Shown in pieces: positions 45,399-54,800 of a DNA stretch of 64,000 nt. The notes under the pieces were generated by a model that was not told the DNA's origin, did no database searches, and saw only the letters and a list, made by a program, of their open reading frames with translations. The position numbers and the translations under genes are program-made. Origin of the DNA: Chloroflexota bacterium (GTDB taxonomy: Bacteria; Chloroflexota; Anaerolineae; Anaerolineales; Villigracilaceae). The DNA lies in assembly GCA_016195815.1 (NCBI GenBank), contig JACPYX010000006.1, positions 124,001-188,000 on the forward strand. The letters are read 5' to 3'. Positions within the stretch are counted from its first letter, which is position 1; each line of letters begins with the position of its first letter.

Positions 45399-45427
45399 TT
45401 GACGCATGTTCCTCTTACATGTATAAT
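45399..45427 (+). promoter_or_regulatory. Strong sigma70-type promoter of the DUF4388-GTPase operon
   Basis: TTGACG and a perfect TATAAT separated by 17 bases, with the start point expected near 45434. Confidence 0.7.
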
Positions 45428-45437
45428 CTTTTCAGAC

Positions 45438-45457
45438 GCCCCCGCCGGGGGCTTTTG
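45438..45457 (+). promoter_or_regulatory. GC-rich hairpin at the very 5' end of the DUF4388 transcript
   Basis: GCCCCC and GGGGGC around GCC, then TTTTG, a terminator-like hairpin lying between the predicted start point and the ATG at 45468. It could attenuate transcription or protect the mRNA 5' end; alternatively it terminates read-through from upstream. Confidence 0.5.
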
Positions 45458-45467
45458 TTGAGGACTT

Positions 45468-46271
45468 ATGGCGTTACGCGGCAACCTTCGCGATTTCACA
45501 ATTACCCAATTGCTTAACCTGATCAATTTGGCGCAGAAGACCGGCACGTTGATCGTGGACGGGCCGACTGAGCAGGCGCATGTCTCTTTCCGCGATGGAA
45601 AGCTGGCTTACGCGCGCATCGGAAAGGAAGACGGCGGCCTGGCTTCGGTTCTGCACAAGGGCAACAAGCTCAACGCCAACCAGTACCGCACCATCTCTGA
45701 GCGCGCCGGGAATATTTCGGATAAGGAACTCGGCCTGCTGTTGATCAATGCCGGTTATGTTTCGCAGGAAGATATCCTGCTCAACCTGCAAACTTATTTT
45801 ACGGATATCATCCGCCGCCTCTTTACCTGGGTGGAAGGCTTCTTCCGTTTCGAGGCCGAACTTTTGGCGCCCGAAGACCGCATCAACGTGCGGCTCGATC
45901 TTGAGAATTTGATCATCGAAGGCTCGCGCCAACTGCGTGAATGGGAACAATTGCAAGACGAAATCCCCAGCCTCGACCTGGCGCTCAAATTCACCGAACG
46001 CCCGATGAACAATCTCAATTTGAGCGTCGAAGAATGGCGTGTGGTCAAATTTATTGACCCGAAGAACTCGATGAAGCAGATCGCGGCGACAGCCAGGCTG
46101 AACGATTTGGAGATCCGCCGCATTGTTTATGGATTGATCCAGGCCGGCCTGGTGGAGATGATCCGCCCACAGAGCGCCCAGAATCAGAATTCAAAGAATT
46201 ATCCAACGAAAGATAAAGAAGAACAGAAGAACCTGATCAACAAATTGATCGGGCGCATTCAAAAGTTGTAA
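45468..46271 (+). CDS. DUF4388 (PATAN-like) signalling protein
   Basis: A 267-residue cytosolic protein opening with the DUF4388 pattern MALRGNLRDFTITQLLNLIN, LAQKTGTLIVDG, FRDGKLAYARIG. A central stretch (about 85-145) gives DILLNLQTYFTDIIRRLFTW and FRFEAELL, and the C-terminal part looks like a winged helix (SVEEWRVVKFIDPKNSMKQI, DLEIRRIVYGLIQAGLVE). DUF4388/PATAN domains occur with receivers and Ras-like GTPases in bacterial signalling. The GTPase gene is 75 bases downstream. Confidence 0.85.
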   Translation: MALRGNLRDFTITQLLNLINLAQKTGTLIVDGPTEQAHVSFRDGKLAYARIGKEDGGLASVLHKGNKLNANQYRTISERAGNISDKELGLLLINAGYVSQEDILLNLQTYFTDIIRRLFTWVEGFFRFEAELLAPEDRINVRLDLENLIIEGSRQLREWEQLQDEIPSLDLALKFTERPMNNLNLSVEEWRVVKFIDPKNSMKQIAATARLNDLEIRRIVYGLIQAGLVEMIRPQSAQNQNSKNYPTKDKEEQKNLINKLIGRIQKL

Positions 46272-46346
46272 CTCGTTTCGCCCGCAAAGACAGCCACATT
46301 TTTTTGTTTTCGCTTTTTTCTAAATTATTTCGGAAGGACAGAAGTT

Positions 46347-46886
46347 ATGCAGACGGTCAAAATGGTGGTCACAGGCCCTTTCAGCGCTGGCAAGACTCAG
46401 TTCATTCAGTCTGTCAGTGAAATTGACGTGGTCGCGACCGAACGAAAGATATCCAACGATGCCGAGCGTTCGGTCAAGGATGCCACGACGGTCGCCATGG
46501 ACTTTGGCCGTATCACGGTTGACGAAGACCTCGTGCTATATCTGTTCGGCACTCCCGGCCAGAAACGTTTCGACTTCATGTGGGAGATCCTGTCCGAAGG
46601 AATGCTGGGTTTTATCGTAATGGTCGATTCGACCCGCCCCGAAACCTTCCGCGAGGCGCGCTCGATCCTTGAGACCTTCCGCGCTTACGCACCCACGCCC
46701 TTCGTCGTTGCCGCCAATAAGCAGGATAAGGAAGATGCCTGGGAACTCGACGATATGCGCCATGCCCTGCGGCTCGACGCGAAGACCAAGCTCCTGCCGT
46801 GCATCGCCACAAACAAGAAGCAGGTCAAGGATGTCCTGCTGGAATTACTTTACAGCATTCTGGCGGAAATGGAATCGGGAAAATAA
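46347..46886 (+). CDS. Ras-like small GTPase (MglA/Rup-type)
   Basis: A 179-residue GTPase: G1 GPFSAGKTQF (GxxxxGKT), G2 region DATTVAMDFG, G3 LFGTPGQKRF in which DTPG-type Asp is replaced by Gly-Thr-Pro-Gly, and G4 NKQD. No GAP or GEF domain is fused. Bacterial relatives such as MglA control polarity and motility; others pair with roadblock proteins. No roadblock gene is in this window, but the preceding gene encodes a DUF4388 protein, a frequent partner class. Function here is inference. Confidence 0.9.
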   Translation: MQTVKMVVTGPFSAGKTQFIQSVSEIDVVATERKISNDAERSVKDATTVAMDFGRITVDEDLVLYLFGTPGQKRFDFMWEILSEGMLGFIVMVDSTRPETFREARSILETFRAYAPTPFVVAANKQDKEDAWELDDMRHALRLDAKTKLLPCIATNKKQVKDVLLELLYSILAEMESGK

Positions 46887-46904
46887 CAATCTCTTTGGTA
46901 AAAT

Positions 46905-46942
46905 ATCACCGCCGAGGTTCATGCCTTTGCGGTGAATTTTTT
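46905..46942 (+). terminator. Weak terminator after the GTPase gene
   Basis: ATCACCGC pairs with GCGGTGA(A) around a 16-base loop, followed by TTTTTT. It may reduce transcription into the hydrolase gene; the island downstream could then use a second promoter. Confidence 0.5.
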
Positions 46943-46945
46943 AAA

Positions 46946-46990
46946 CGAAATGTCATTGCTTCGTTCCCTGGGGTCGTTCGCAATAACATG
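46946..46990 (+). repeat. Possible remnant of a dispersed intergenic repeat
   Basis: GAAATGTCATTGCTTCG ... GGTCGTTCGCAATAACATGG resembles the TGTCATTGCGAG-type repeats common in some bacterial chromosomes. A similar piece, GTCGTTGCAAAAGACGCAAC followed by TCGCAATGACGCGC, is at 49770-49803. Both are short and degenerate. Confidence 0.3.
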
Positions 46991-47004
46991 GAAATGAAAT
47001 CTGC

Positions 47005-47808
47005 GTGTCATCCATAACCACTGATCAAGGCATCGTTCACTACGAAGTGTACGGGAGAGGCAAACCCGTCATCCTTCTACATGGCTGGCTCGGTTCATGG
47101 GGCTTGTGGCAGGAGACGATGGCCTATCTTGGCGCGTTCTATCGCACCTATGCGCTCGACTTCTGGGGCTTCGGCGAATCGGGCAAGAAGCGCGAGACGT
47201 ACGCCGTGCAGGATTTCGTCAGCCTCGTCAACCAATTCATGGAGCAGTTGGGCATCGTCCACGCGCCGTTGGTGGGGCATAGCATGGGCGGCACGGTCAG
47301 TCTTTCAGTCGCCATCAAATATCCCGAACGCGTAAGTAAAGTGGTTGTAGTGGGTTCGCCGATTGTCGGCTCTTCGCTGGCTGTTCCACTAAAACTGGCG
47401 GGCTATCGTCCGATTGCGTTCATGCTCTTCAATATGATGGGCGTTTTCCGCGCGAGCATGAAAGTTGCCTCGCCGTTTATTTGCAGGGACCCGCGCTTTC
47501 CGGCCATGATGGACCGCGATCTTTCACGCACCACCGTCGAATCTTTCCTGTTGAGTATTGCGTCCCTGCGTCGCACCGACCTGCGCCCGATGCTCGATCA
47601 AATCAAAGTGCCTTCGCTGGGCATGTACGGCGATAAAGACGTCATCGTCCACCCGATGCAATGGCAGCCGATGCAAAAGGGAATAGTGCAGGCGCGCATC
47701 GAACGCTTTTCCAATGCCGGCCATTTCATTATGCTTGAAGAACCGACCCAATTCAGCCAGAAGCTCAAGAACTTCCTTGATGAGCCGATGCCCATCCCCG
47801 CGCTATGA
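47005..47808 (+). CDS. Alpha/beta hydrolase (paralogue 1, active-site Ser present)
   Basis: A 267-residue alpha/beta hydrolase. Oxyanion-loop motif LLHGWLGSW (24-32), nucleophile elbow GHSMGG with S93, an acid in MYGDKD and a His in NAGHFIMLEE, so the triad is complete. It closely resembles the protein at 59709 over its whole length (DQxIVHYExxGRGxP start). Substrate unknown; esters or thioesters are typical. The GTG start at 47005 fits the paralogue; its stop overlaps the next ATG by 4 bases. Confidence 0.88.
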   Translation: MSSITTDQGIVHYEVYGRGKPVILLHGWLGSWGLWQETMAYLGAFYRTYALDFWGFGESGKKRETYAVQDFVSLVNQFMEQLGIVHAPLVGHSMGGTVSLSVAIKYPERVSKVVVVGSPIVGSSLAVPLKLAGYRPIAFMLFNMMGVFRASMKVASPFICRDPRFPAMMDRDLSRTTVESFLLSIASLRRTDLRPMLDQIKVPSLGMYGDKDVIVHPMQWQPMQKGIVQARIERFSNAGHFIMLEEPTQFSQKLKNFLDEPMPIPAL

Positions 47809-48422
47809 GTGAATATTACTACCCTCAGCGGATGGGACGTATCATTCTGCTGGCAATGGAGGAAGTGCTGGGACGTGAAGGGATGCGTGCCATCCTCAGG
47901 CAGGCTTCCCTCGCCTCTTACCTGGATAATCTGCCGGAGGCGCGCTCCGATAAGACTTTTCCATTCGAGACACTCAGCCGCCTCGTAGCATCGTTGGAAC
48001 AGGCCTATGGTCCACAGAGCGGACGCGGAACAGCCTTGAGGATCGGGCGGTCTTGTTTCCAATACGGCCTGCGTGAATACGGTTCCATGCTTGGTTTGAC
48101 CGAAATGGCATTCCGCCTGTTGCCGCTTTCTTCCAAATTAAGCGTCGGGTCAAAGGCCTTTGCAGACCTGTTCAACAAACATACCGACCAGATCGTGTGC
48201 GTGGAAAAAAAGGAAGGAAAGATCTTCTGGCGCATCGAACGCTGTCCGTTGTGTTGGGGGCGGCATGCAACCGAACCGGCTTGCCTTCTCGCGGTTGGGC
48301 TTTTACAGGAATCGCTCTATTGGTTAAGCGGCGGCAAAATCTTCAACGTTGAAGAGACAACCTGTATTGCGCTAGGCGAACCGGCCTGCACCATCGTGAT
48401 TGACCAGTCCCCAATCTCATAA
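47805..48422 (+). CDS. V4R-domain protein
   Basis: A 205-residue protein whose C-terminal half matches the 4-vinyl-reductase (V4R) domain: RCPLCWGRHATEPACLLAVG and the signature EETTCIALGEPACTIVID with paired cysteines. V4R domains bind hydrophobic ligands and occur in BchJ and in ligand-sensing regulators; some have a heme-NO-like fold. It is coupled to the hydrolase (ATGA). It may sense a lipid-like or tetrapyrrole-like ligand; that is inference. No bacteriochlorophyll genes are nearby. Confidence 0.8.
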   Translation: MSEYYYPQRMGRIILLAMEEVLGREGMRAILRQASLASYLDNLPEARSDKTFPFETLSRLVASLEQAYGPQSGRGTALRIGRSCFQYGLREYGSMLGLTEMAFRLLPLSSKLSVGSKAFADLFNKHTDQIVCVEKKEGKIFWRIERCPLCWGRHATEPACLLAVGLLQESLYWLSGGKIFNVEETTCIALGEPACTIVIDQSPIS

Positions 48423-48488
48423 TTCATCCCTTTTTATAACAAAATTGTAAGTGTGCAGGGCTGTGCTTGCTAATATAATTGGCAGGCC

Positions 48489-49766
48489 ATGATTAAAGTC
48501 ATCCTGAACGCCCCGAATCCAATCATGCCGTTTTGTGAACCCGCGCGTGACCTGCGTCTTCAGAATGTGCCTTTGTGGCTGCATCAACGCAACGTGTTGG
48601 CGCCCTATGTGACGCGCGAGGTCGAGTTGAAGACGGGCATGCGTATGCCTCCGGTGCGCGAGCCGACCCTCGTGTACCGCGATAATCTGTACTTCGACGA
48701 AGGCTATATCAATGCGTTCATCGCCGAAGCGAGAAAGCGCAAACACGCTGTGCGGGCCGCCTTCTCGGCGGACGACCCGGCCTTCAAAGAACATGCCCTC
48801 CCACTTTCGACATCCTACACGCCCGCCGGAAGCATTTATCTGGCCGACCTGTGGTATTACCCCAAAGGCCCGGTGGCAGACGTTGAGCCGCTGGTGATAG
48901 ACTTGCAATCACGCGAGATCGGTTATTACCATGTCCCGACTTACATGGCCGACCAGAGTGGTGACCTGCTCTTTCAAGTGCCATTGCGCTCGATGATCGC
49001 CATCGACTCGTGGGTGCATATTTTTATTGCAGATGTTGTGTTTGGTCTGTTCGGGCGCGGGGCGCGCTTTGAAAAACGTCTCAATGAAGATGTCGGTTTC
49101 AAGTTGGGAGTTTTGAGCAAGGCCATCTATGAAGGCCGGCAGTTATTGGAATGTTCAAAATTAGTGACGGTCGGCAGGAATTGTGTGATAGACCCAAGCG
49201 CTGTCATTCATGGCCCGACGACCATCGGCGATAACGTTACTGTCAACGCCGGGGCCGTGATCGAGAATTGCATCATCGGAAGCAACGTCAATGTTTCGCA
49301 GGATGTGCAATTGATGTTGTCTGTGGTGGGAGACGGCGCCTTCCTGCCTTTCCGCACGGCGTTGTTCATGACTACCGTCATGGAAAACAGCATGATCGCG
49401 CAGAACACCTGTCTGCAAATGTGCGTGATCGGACGCAACACGTTTATCGGCGCGGGTTCAACCTTCACAGACTACAACCTGGTCCCCGCGCCGCTACGCG
49501 CGCTGGATGGCAAGGGCAATTTGAGCGTATCCAATCGTCCAGTGATGGGCAGTGCGGTGGGACATAACTGCCGCATCGGTTCGGGCATGATCGTCTATCC
49601 CTCGCGCATGATCGAATCAGATGTGGTGCTGGCTGCATCCAAAGAGCGCCGCGTGATTGATCGGGATGTTCGTTTTGAAGACAGCGACCACCATCATTTC
49701 AAGATGGGGCGCTTGCATCAGGCCCTGTATCATCGCCAAAAGGACAAGGATTTGGAATCGTGGTAG
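48489..49766 (+). CDS. Left-handed beta-helix (hexapeptide-repeat) protein
   Basis: A 425-residue protein. The first half (to about 215) is unlike known nucleotidyltransferases at first sight (no GGxGTR motif visible), with an N-terminal MIKVILNAPNPIMPFCEPARD. The second half (about 220-390) shows hexapeptide repeats (IDPSAVIHGPTTIGDNVTVN, AVIENCIIGSNVNVSQDVQL) of the GlmU/acyltransferase type, then a tail DSDHHHFKMGR. It may be an acyl or sugar-phosphate transferase. Placed 48 bases before the acyl-ACP reductase-like gene. Confidence 0.75.
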   Translation: MIKVILNAPNPIMPFCEPARDLRLQNVPLWLHQRNVLAPYVTREVELKTGMRMPPVREPTLVYRDNLYFDEGYINAFIAEARKRKHAVRAAFSADDPAFKEHALPLSTSYTPAGSIYLADLWYYPKGPVADVEPLVIDLQSREIGYYHVPTYMADQSGDLLFQVPLRSMIAIDSWVHIFIADVVFGLFGRGARFEKRLNEDVGFKLGVLSKAIYEGRQLLECSKLVTVGRNCVIDPSAVIHGPTTIGDNVTVNAGAVIENCIIGSNVNVSQDVQLMLSVVGDGAFLPFRTALFMTTVMENSMIAQNTCLQMCVIGRNTFIGAGSTFTDYNLVPAPLRALDGKGNLSVSNRPVMGSAVGHNCRIGSGMIVYPSRMIESDVVLAASKERRVIDRDVRFEDSDHHHFKMGRLHQALYHRQKDKDLESW

Positions 49767-49814
49767 CCATGTCGTTGCAAAAGACGCAACTCGCAATGAC
49801 GCGCCAGTGTATTT

Positions 49815-50909
49815 ATGGATAGTTTCGCTTTTATCATCCATCCCATTGACCCAAAACGTGATGTGAGTCGCAAATTTCCCTTCCTCGGCAAAACGCTGAC
49901 GGAAGGGCAAATTAATTTTTTCTCCACCTACTTCCCGCCGGTTTATCTTTCCGAAATCGAAGGCATTCAGTCTGCCGAGACCGGCAAGCAGATCAAAGGG
50001 TGGTTCATCGCCTGCCCATACACGCCGAAGCGTATGATGGAGTTGCCGGAAAGCACAGTCTATCGTAAGATTATCCAAACCGGACGCATGGCAGAGAATC
50101 TCGGTGCACAGATTTTGGGACTCGGCGCATTCACATCCGTAGTGGGCGACGCGGGTGTGACGATTGCGAAGGCGCTGAATGTGCCGGTCACCACCGGCGA
50201 CGCGTATACCGTTTCGATGGCGGTGCAAGCCATCCGCGATGCGGCCAGGGTGATGGACATTCCACTAAATAAGGCGACTGCGGCGGTGGTCGGCGCAACG
50301 GGCGCAATCGGGCGCGTCTGCGCGGAACTGTTGGCGGGCGACGCCGAACGCCTGTATTTGGTCGCCAGGGACGAGGCAAAGCTCGAGGAGTTGTATGCCC
50401 GCTTACGGGTCAACGCGAGAGCCGAGCTTGTCATCAGCACAAAAATGGACGTATTGGCCGAGGCACAATTGATCCTGACGGTAACAAGCGCCATTCACGA
50501 TGTCATTCGGCCAGAACATTTGCAGGCGGGCAGTGTGGTCTGCGATGTGGCCCGCCCCCGTGATGTTTCTGCAATGGTTGCGGCGGCCAGAGATGATATA
50601 TTAGTGATTGACGGTGGAATGGTAGATGTGCCAGGCTCCGTTGATTTCCATTTTAACTTTGGTTTTCCTGAAGGCAAGGCTTATGCCTGCATGGCTGAGA
50701 CGATGGCCCTCGCGCTGGAAGGCCGGTTCGAAGATTATACGGTTGGAAAAGATATTACCTTGAAGCGAGTGAATGAGATCACTGCAATCGCCGAGAAGCA
50801 CGGGTTCCGCCTGAGCGGGTTTCGCTCATTTGAGCGCGAAGTGACGGAGGAACAGATCGCGATTGTGCGCCGTAATGCTCACAGAGCAGTATCTGCCAGG
50901 CGTACATAG
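49815..50909 (+). CDS. Acyl-[ACP] reductase-like enzyme
   Basis: A 364-residue NAD(P)H-dependent enzyme. Shared with cyanobacterial acyl-ACP reductases (AAR): LGAFTSVVGDAGVTIAKALN, VPVTTGDAYTVSMAV, the Rossmann motif VVGATGAIGRVCAEL, VVCDVARPRDVS and, in the N-terminal part, a Cys in IACPYTP (C67). In cyanobacteria AAR converts fatty acyl-ACP to fatty aldehyde via a thioester on Cys. No aldehyde deformylating oxygenase is visible. Product may be an aldehyde for another step. It precedes the receiver-GGDEF gene by 8 bases. Confidence 0.83.
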   Translation: MDSFAFIIHPIDPKRDVSRKFPFLGKTLTEGQINFFSTYFPPVYLSEIEGIQSAETGKQIKGWFIACPYTPKRMMELPESTVYRKIIQTGRMAENLGAQILGLGAFTSVVGDAGVTIAKALNVPVTTGDAYTVSMAVQAIRDAARVMDIPLNKATAAVVGATGAIGRVCAELLAGDAERLYLVARDEAKLEELYARLRVNARAELVISTKMDVLAEAQLILTVTSAIHDVIRPEHLQAGSVVCDVARPRDVSAMVAAARDDILVIDGGMVDVPGSVDFHFNFGFPEGKAYACMAETMALALEGRFEDYTVGKDITLKRVNEITAIAEKHGFRLSGFRSFEREVTEEQIAIVRRNAHRAVSARRT

Positions 50910-50917
50910 GAGGCTCT

Positions 50918-51817
50918 ATGGGAAAAGCCCGACTTTTGGTTGTGGAAGACGACATTGATATTGCCAACATGCTCAAGATATATTTCTCGGGCATGGATTT
51001 TGACGTGGATGTCGCCCACCGCGGGTCGGATGCTTTGGAAAAGACCAAGCAGGTCTTGCCGCATCTGATCGTACTGGACATCATGCTGCCCGATATTGAC
51101 GGGTATGAGGTCTGCCGCAATCTGCGGACGAGCACGCGTACCAGCCACATCCCCGTGATTTTCCTGACGCAGAAGGACGAGCGCAGTGACAAATTACAGG
51201 GTTTGGAACTCGGCGCGGACGATTACATCACCAAGCCTTTCGACATTGAAGAATTGAAGTTGCGCGTGACGGGCGCCATCCGCCGCTCGGAACGCGAGAG
51301 TCTCACCGATCCGCGTTCGGGCCTTCCGGCCGGCCGGCTGATCGAAGAGCAGTTGCGGCGCATCATCCGCGAAAAGGATTGGGCCTTGCTCGATATGCGC
51401 ATCAATAACTTCGAACCGTTCAGGGATGTCTATGGTTTTGTGACCAGCGACGATGTGATGCGTTTTACGGCCATGTTGATCGGCGAAGTGCTTGATGAAC
51501 TCGGCACAACCAACGATTTCATCGGGCATGCGGGCGGCGATAACTTTATTGTCATCACGAACAATGAGGCGGCGCCTGCCATTCGCCAAAAGGTCAAGGA
51601 GCGGTTCAGCGCAGAAGTGCAGACGCATTACAATTTCATTGATCGCCAGCAGGGCTTCATGCAAGCCCCCAAAGCCAATGGAAGCATGGAAAAAGTTCCG
51701 TTCATGACGATGGCGGTCGGTATTGTGTCGCCCAGCCAGCAATCGTTCGCGGATATTCGCGAAATAACCGAGCTTGCCGCCGAAGCGCGGCGGCAGGATT
51801 CGCTGGCGGCCGCGTAA
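50918..51817 (+). CDS. Response regulator with degenerate GGDEF domain
   Basis: A 299-residue protein: receiver at 1-120 (VVEDDID, phospho-acceptor Asp in LIVLDIMLPDIDGY, Lys in YITKPFD) and a GGDEF-like domain at about 130-290. The opening LTDPRSGLPAGRLIEEQL mimics the DxLTGLPNR element, but the active-site loop is GHAGGDNF, where GGDEF would be needed for catalysis, so c-di-GMP synthesis is doubtful. GGDNF forms may bind GTP and act as a regulator. The giant kinase starts 18 bases on. Confidence 0.87.
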   Translation: MGKARLLVVEDDIDIANMLKIYFSGMDFDVDVAHRGSDALEKTKQVLPHLIVLDIMLPDIDGYEVCRNLRTSTRTSHIPVIFLTQKDERSDKLQGLELGADDYITKPFDIEELKLRVTGAIRRSERESLTDPRSGLPAGRLIEEQLRRIIREKDWALLDMRINNFEPFRDVYGFVTSDDVMRFTAMLIGEVLDELGTTNDFIGHAGGDNFIVITNNEAAPAIRQKVKERFSAEVQTHYNFIDRQQGFMQAPKANGSMEKVPFMTMAVGIVSPSQQSFADIREITELAAEARRQDSLAAA

Positions 51818-51835
51818 AGGCCGCCGCCTTTTACC

Positions 51836-54800
51836 ATGTTTGCCAGCTTGAATCTGGGTATAGGGCTGGTCATCGCCGGACTGGTATTCGTGGTGCTGGT
51901 CTGGGGATTATTGCGCCTCTTGCCGCGGCCTCAGGCAGCGAACGAAACAGATCACCCGCTTGTTCCCAGCAACCTTAATGAATCCACCGATGCGGTTCTA
52001 ATCATCCAGCCTGGCGGGCGCGTGAATTATGTCAACGCGCAGGCACGCGCATGGTTTGGCCTGCGCGAAAATGACCCGGCTGACATCGAACGTTTGATGC
52101 GCCGCGTGCGTCCGCCCGAAGATTTTCTGGATGTGTGCGCCACACCCGGACAAAAACGCGTCAGCGTCAACGGCAAACTGGCTGACATCACTTCTTACCA
52201 GGTGCCGGGCGTTTACCCGCAGATGCTGGTCTCCTTGCGCGGCATGGACCTGGCTCCCGCGTTGACGGCCAGAGACGGCCAGGTTGCTTCTTCGATCTTG
52301 CAGGTCATCACCGATTTCAGCCGCGCCATTGCCTCCAGCCTCGACTTTGAAACGGTTATCCGTTTAATTCTCGATAACATCATCCGCATCGTGCCCGCCG
52401 ATTTGCTGGAGATCAAAGTCTCAGACGCGGCTTCGCAAGCCTTTGTTTCTTATCGTTTCCAGGAAGCCAACGGGACGGGGCGCAAACTTATCCACTCCGA
52501 GCAGGGCCAGTTTGGCAGTTTGGCGGATCAAGCCCTCGAGACGCGTACTCCGCTTTTGATAACGGATGCCCGCCGAACGTCCGCGCTGGAGGCGGGCGGC
52601 GCCTTTGTGCCGGTGCAATCCTATATCGGAATTCCGTTGCTCGCGGGCGATGAACTGATCGGCCTGCTCGAAGCCGGCCAGACCGTCAGCGCCGCATTCG
52701 ATCAGCGCGATCTTGATCTATTAAACCTGGTCGCGGGCCAGGCTGCGGTCGCGTTACGGAATGCGATGATCTTTGAAAGCGAACAACGACACGCGCTGGA
52801 GTTATCCGGCCTGGCAAATCTTGCCCATGCAGTCAGCGCGATTCATGACCCGAAAGATTTGTTCGCGCGGTTGGTGGAGAGCGTCGCACCGTTATTCGAT
52901 GCCGAGATTGTTGGCTTTTTACTTTTCGATGAAAACAAGCGCACGCTGGAAGGGCAGGTTCCGTTTCGCGGACTGCCGACGCATATTGTTGAAATCTATC
53001 GCGCCTCGATTGCGCCCAACAGCCCGGCCGATGCTTTGTTGGCTTCACAACAGCCGATCCTCACCATGAGCGCTTCTGAAGATGAAAATTGGCGCGCGCT
53101 GAAATTGACAGACCTGGCAGTGGCCGCCAGCCTGCGCGATTCGGCGCTCATCCCGCTGGTTTTTGCCGGGCGCATGGTGGGTTATTTCCAGGTTTCGCAT
53201 CATCGCCGCGGCCCGGCGGCTTTCTCTGAATCTGAACTGCGGTTGATGAGCACTGTCAGCGATCAAGCTGCGGCCATTATAGACAGCGCCATGCTCATCC
53301 AACAGAGCCGCCAACGCAGCCAGCGTTCAGACGCGTTGCGCCGCATTGCCAGCCTTTCTTCTTCGTCGGCAACCCTGGAGGAAGTACTCCGTTATTCAAT
53401 GCAGGAACTGGTCGGACTCTTTCAGGCAGATGCCGGCGCAGTCTTTCTGCTCGACGAAGCGCGCGGCGAATTGGAATTGCACCGCGCTTCGATGGTCGGC
53501 GTTTCGGACGAAGTGGCGGGTTCGTTTCGCAACCTGGTAGTGGATGACCTGGAATATCGTCAGACAGTGGCGGGAAGCCAGCGCGCATTCTCTTCAGGAC
53601 GCCTGAGCATTGACCGGCGTGTACTTTCCTTTTATCGTCCGATCGTGACCGGCCTTGGAATGGAATCTGCACTGGTCGTTCCACTGGTGGTGCGCGAGAA
53701 AACACTGGGCGAATTAATGCTCGGCAGCAGCAAAACCGAATACTTCAATAATTATGATCTGCAGGTGGTATCCACAGCTGCGGAACAATTGGCGTCCGCC
53801 ATCGAAAGCCTGCGCCTGATCTTGCAAACCGACGAGTCCCTGCGCCGCCGCGTGGAGCAACTGACTTTGATCGCGCGTGTAAGCCGTGAAATGGGCGCCT
53901 CACTCGATATTGATCATTTGATGAACGTCATCCATGATGAGATCATGCATGCCACGCTTGCAGATTGCGGCTCGGTTCTTATCCTGGACCCGGAAGCGGA
54001 CGCGAACGACCCGCGCGTTTTACACGCGCTGGGTTGTGCCTACGCAGGCGAGCTTTCGCCTCTTGAGCGCAGCGCTATTGATAAGGGCCGGCTGATTCAG
54101 ATTGACGATTTCAGCCAGGGAGGTTTCTTCTCTTCGCATGAAGATGTTCGCTCTGCGCTCGTCATCCCAATCACACATCAGGGCAAAGTCAACGGCCTGG
54201 TCCAGCTTCATGGCAAACAACCATTCTTCTTTACGCCTGAAGCGGTTGAAACCGCGCAGACTCTTACCATTCAATCGGCCATTGCGCTGAACAACGTCAG
54301 GCAATATCAAGCCGAGCGACAGAACGCCGAGTTTCTACGCCGCCGCGCGGATACACTCTCCAATTACTCAACCGCCGCCTACAGCATTAATTTTGAACAG
54401 TCCCTGGACGAATCGCTCAAGCTCATTGTCCAGGGTATCCGTGATACATCTGGGTTTCAAGTGGTTCTTATCAGCGTTTATGAGCAGGAGACCGGCATGT
54501 TGCGGCGTGTGACGGGCGTAGGCCTGCCGCAGGATACGCTCAACGAATTACTGGCGCGCAAACAACCCTATGCCGGGGTTCAGACTTTGATGAAACCCGA
54601 ATTCAAGATCAGCCGTTCATATTTCATTCCGGCAGACCAGACACCCGTCCTGCCCGCCGACGTCCACTTTGTGATGCTGAAAAGCAACTCCTCCCGCCCG
54701 GCCCAAAACGCCTGGGACCCGGAAGATTCTTTCATCATCCCCTTACTGGACGCCGGTGGTAACCCGCTTGGGCTGATCAGCCTCGATAGCCCTGCCAACG

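Noticed and set aside
49767-49814. Possible tRNA or attachment site in the gap before the acyl-ACP reductase
   Set aside because: Only a short degenerate repeat-like piece; no cloverleaf or direct-repeat pair could be drawn.
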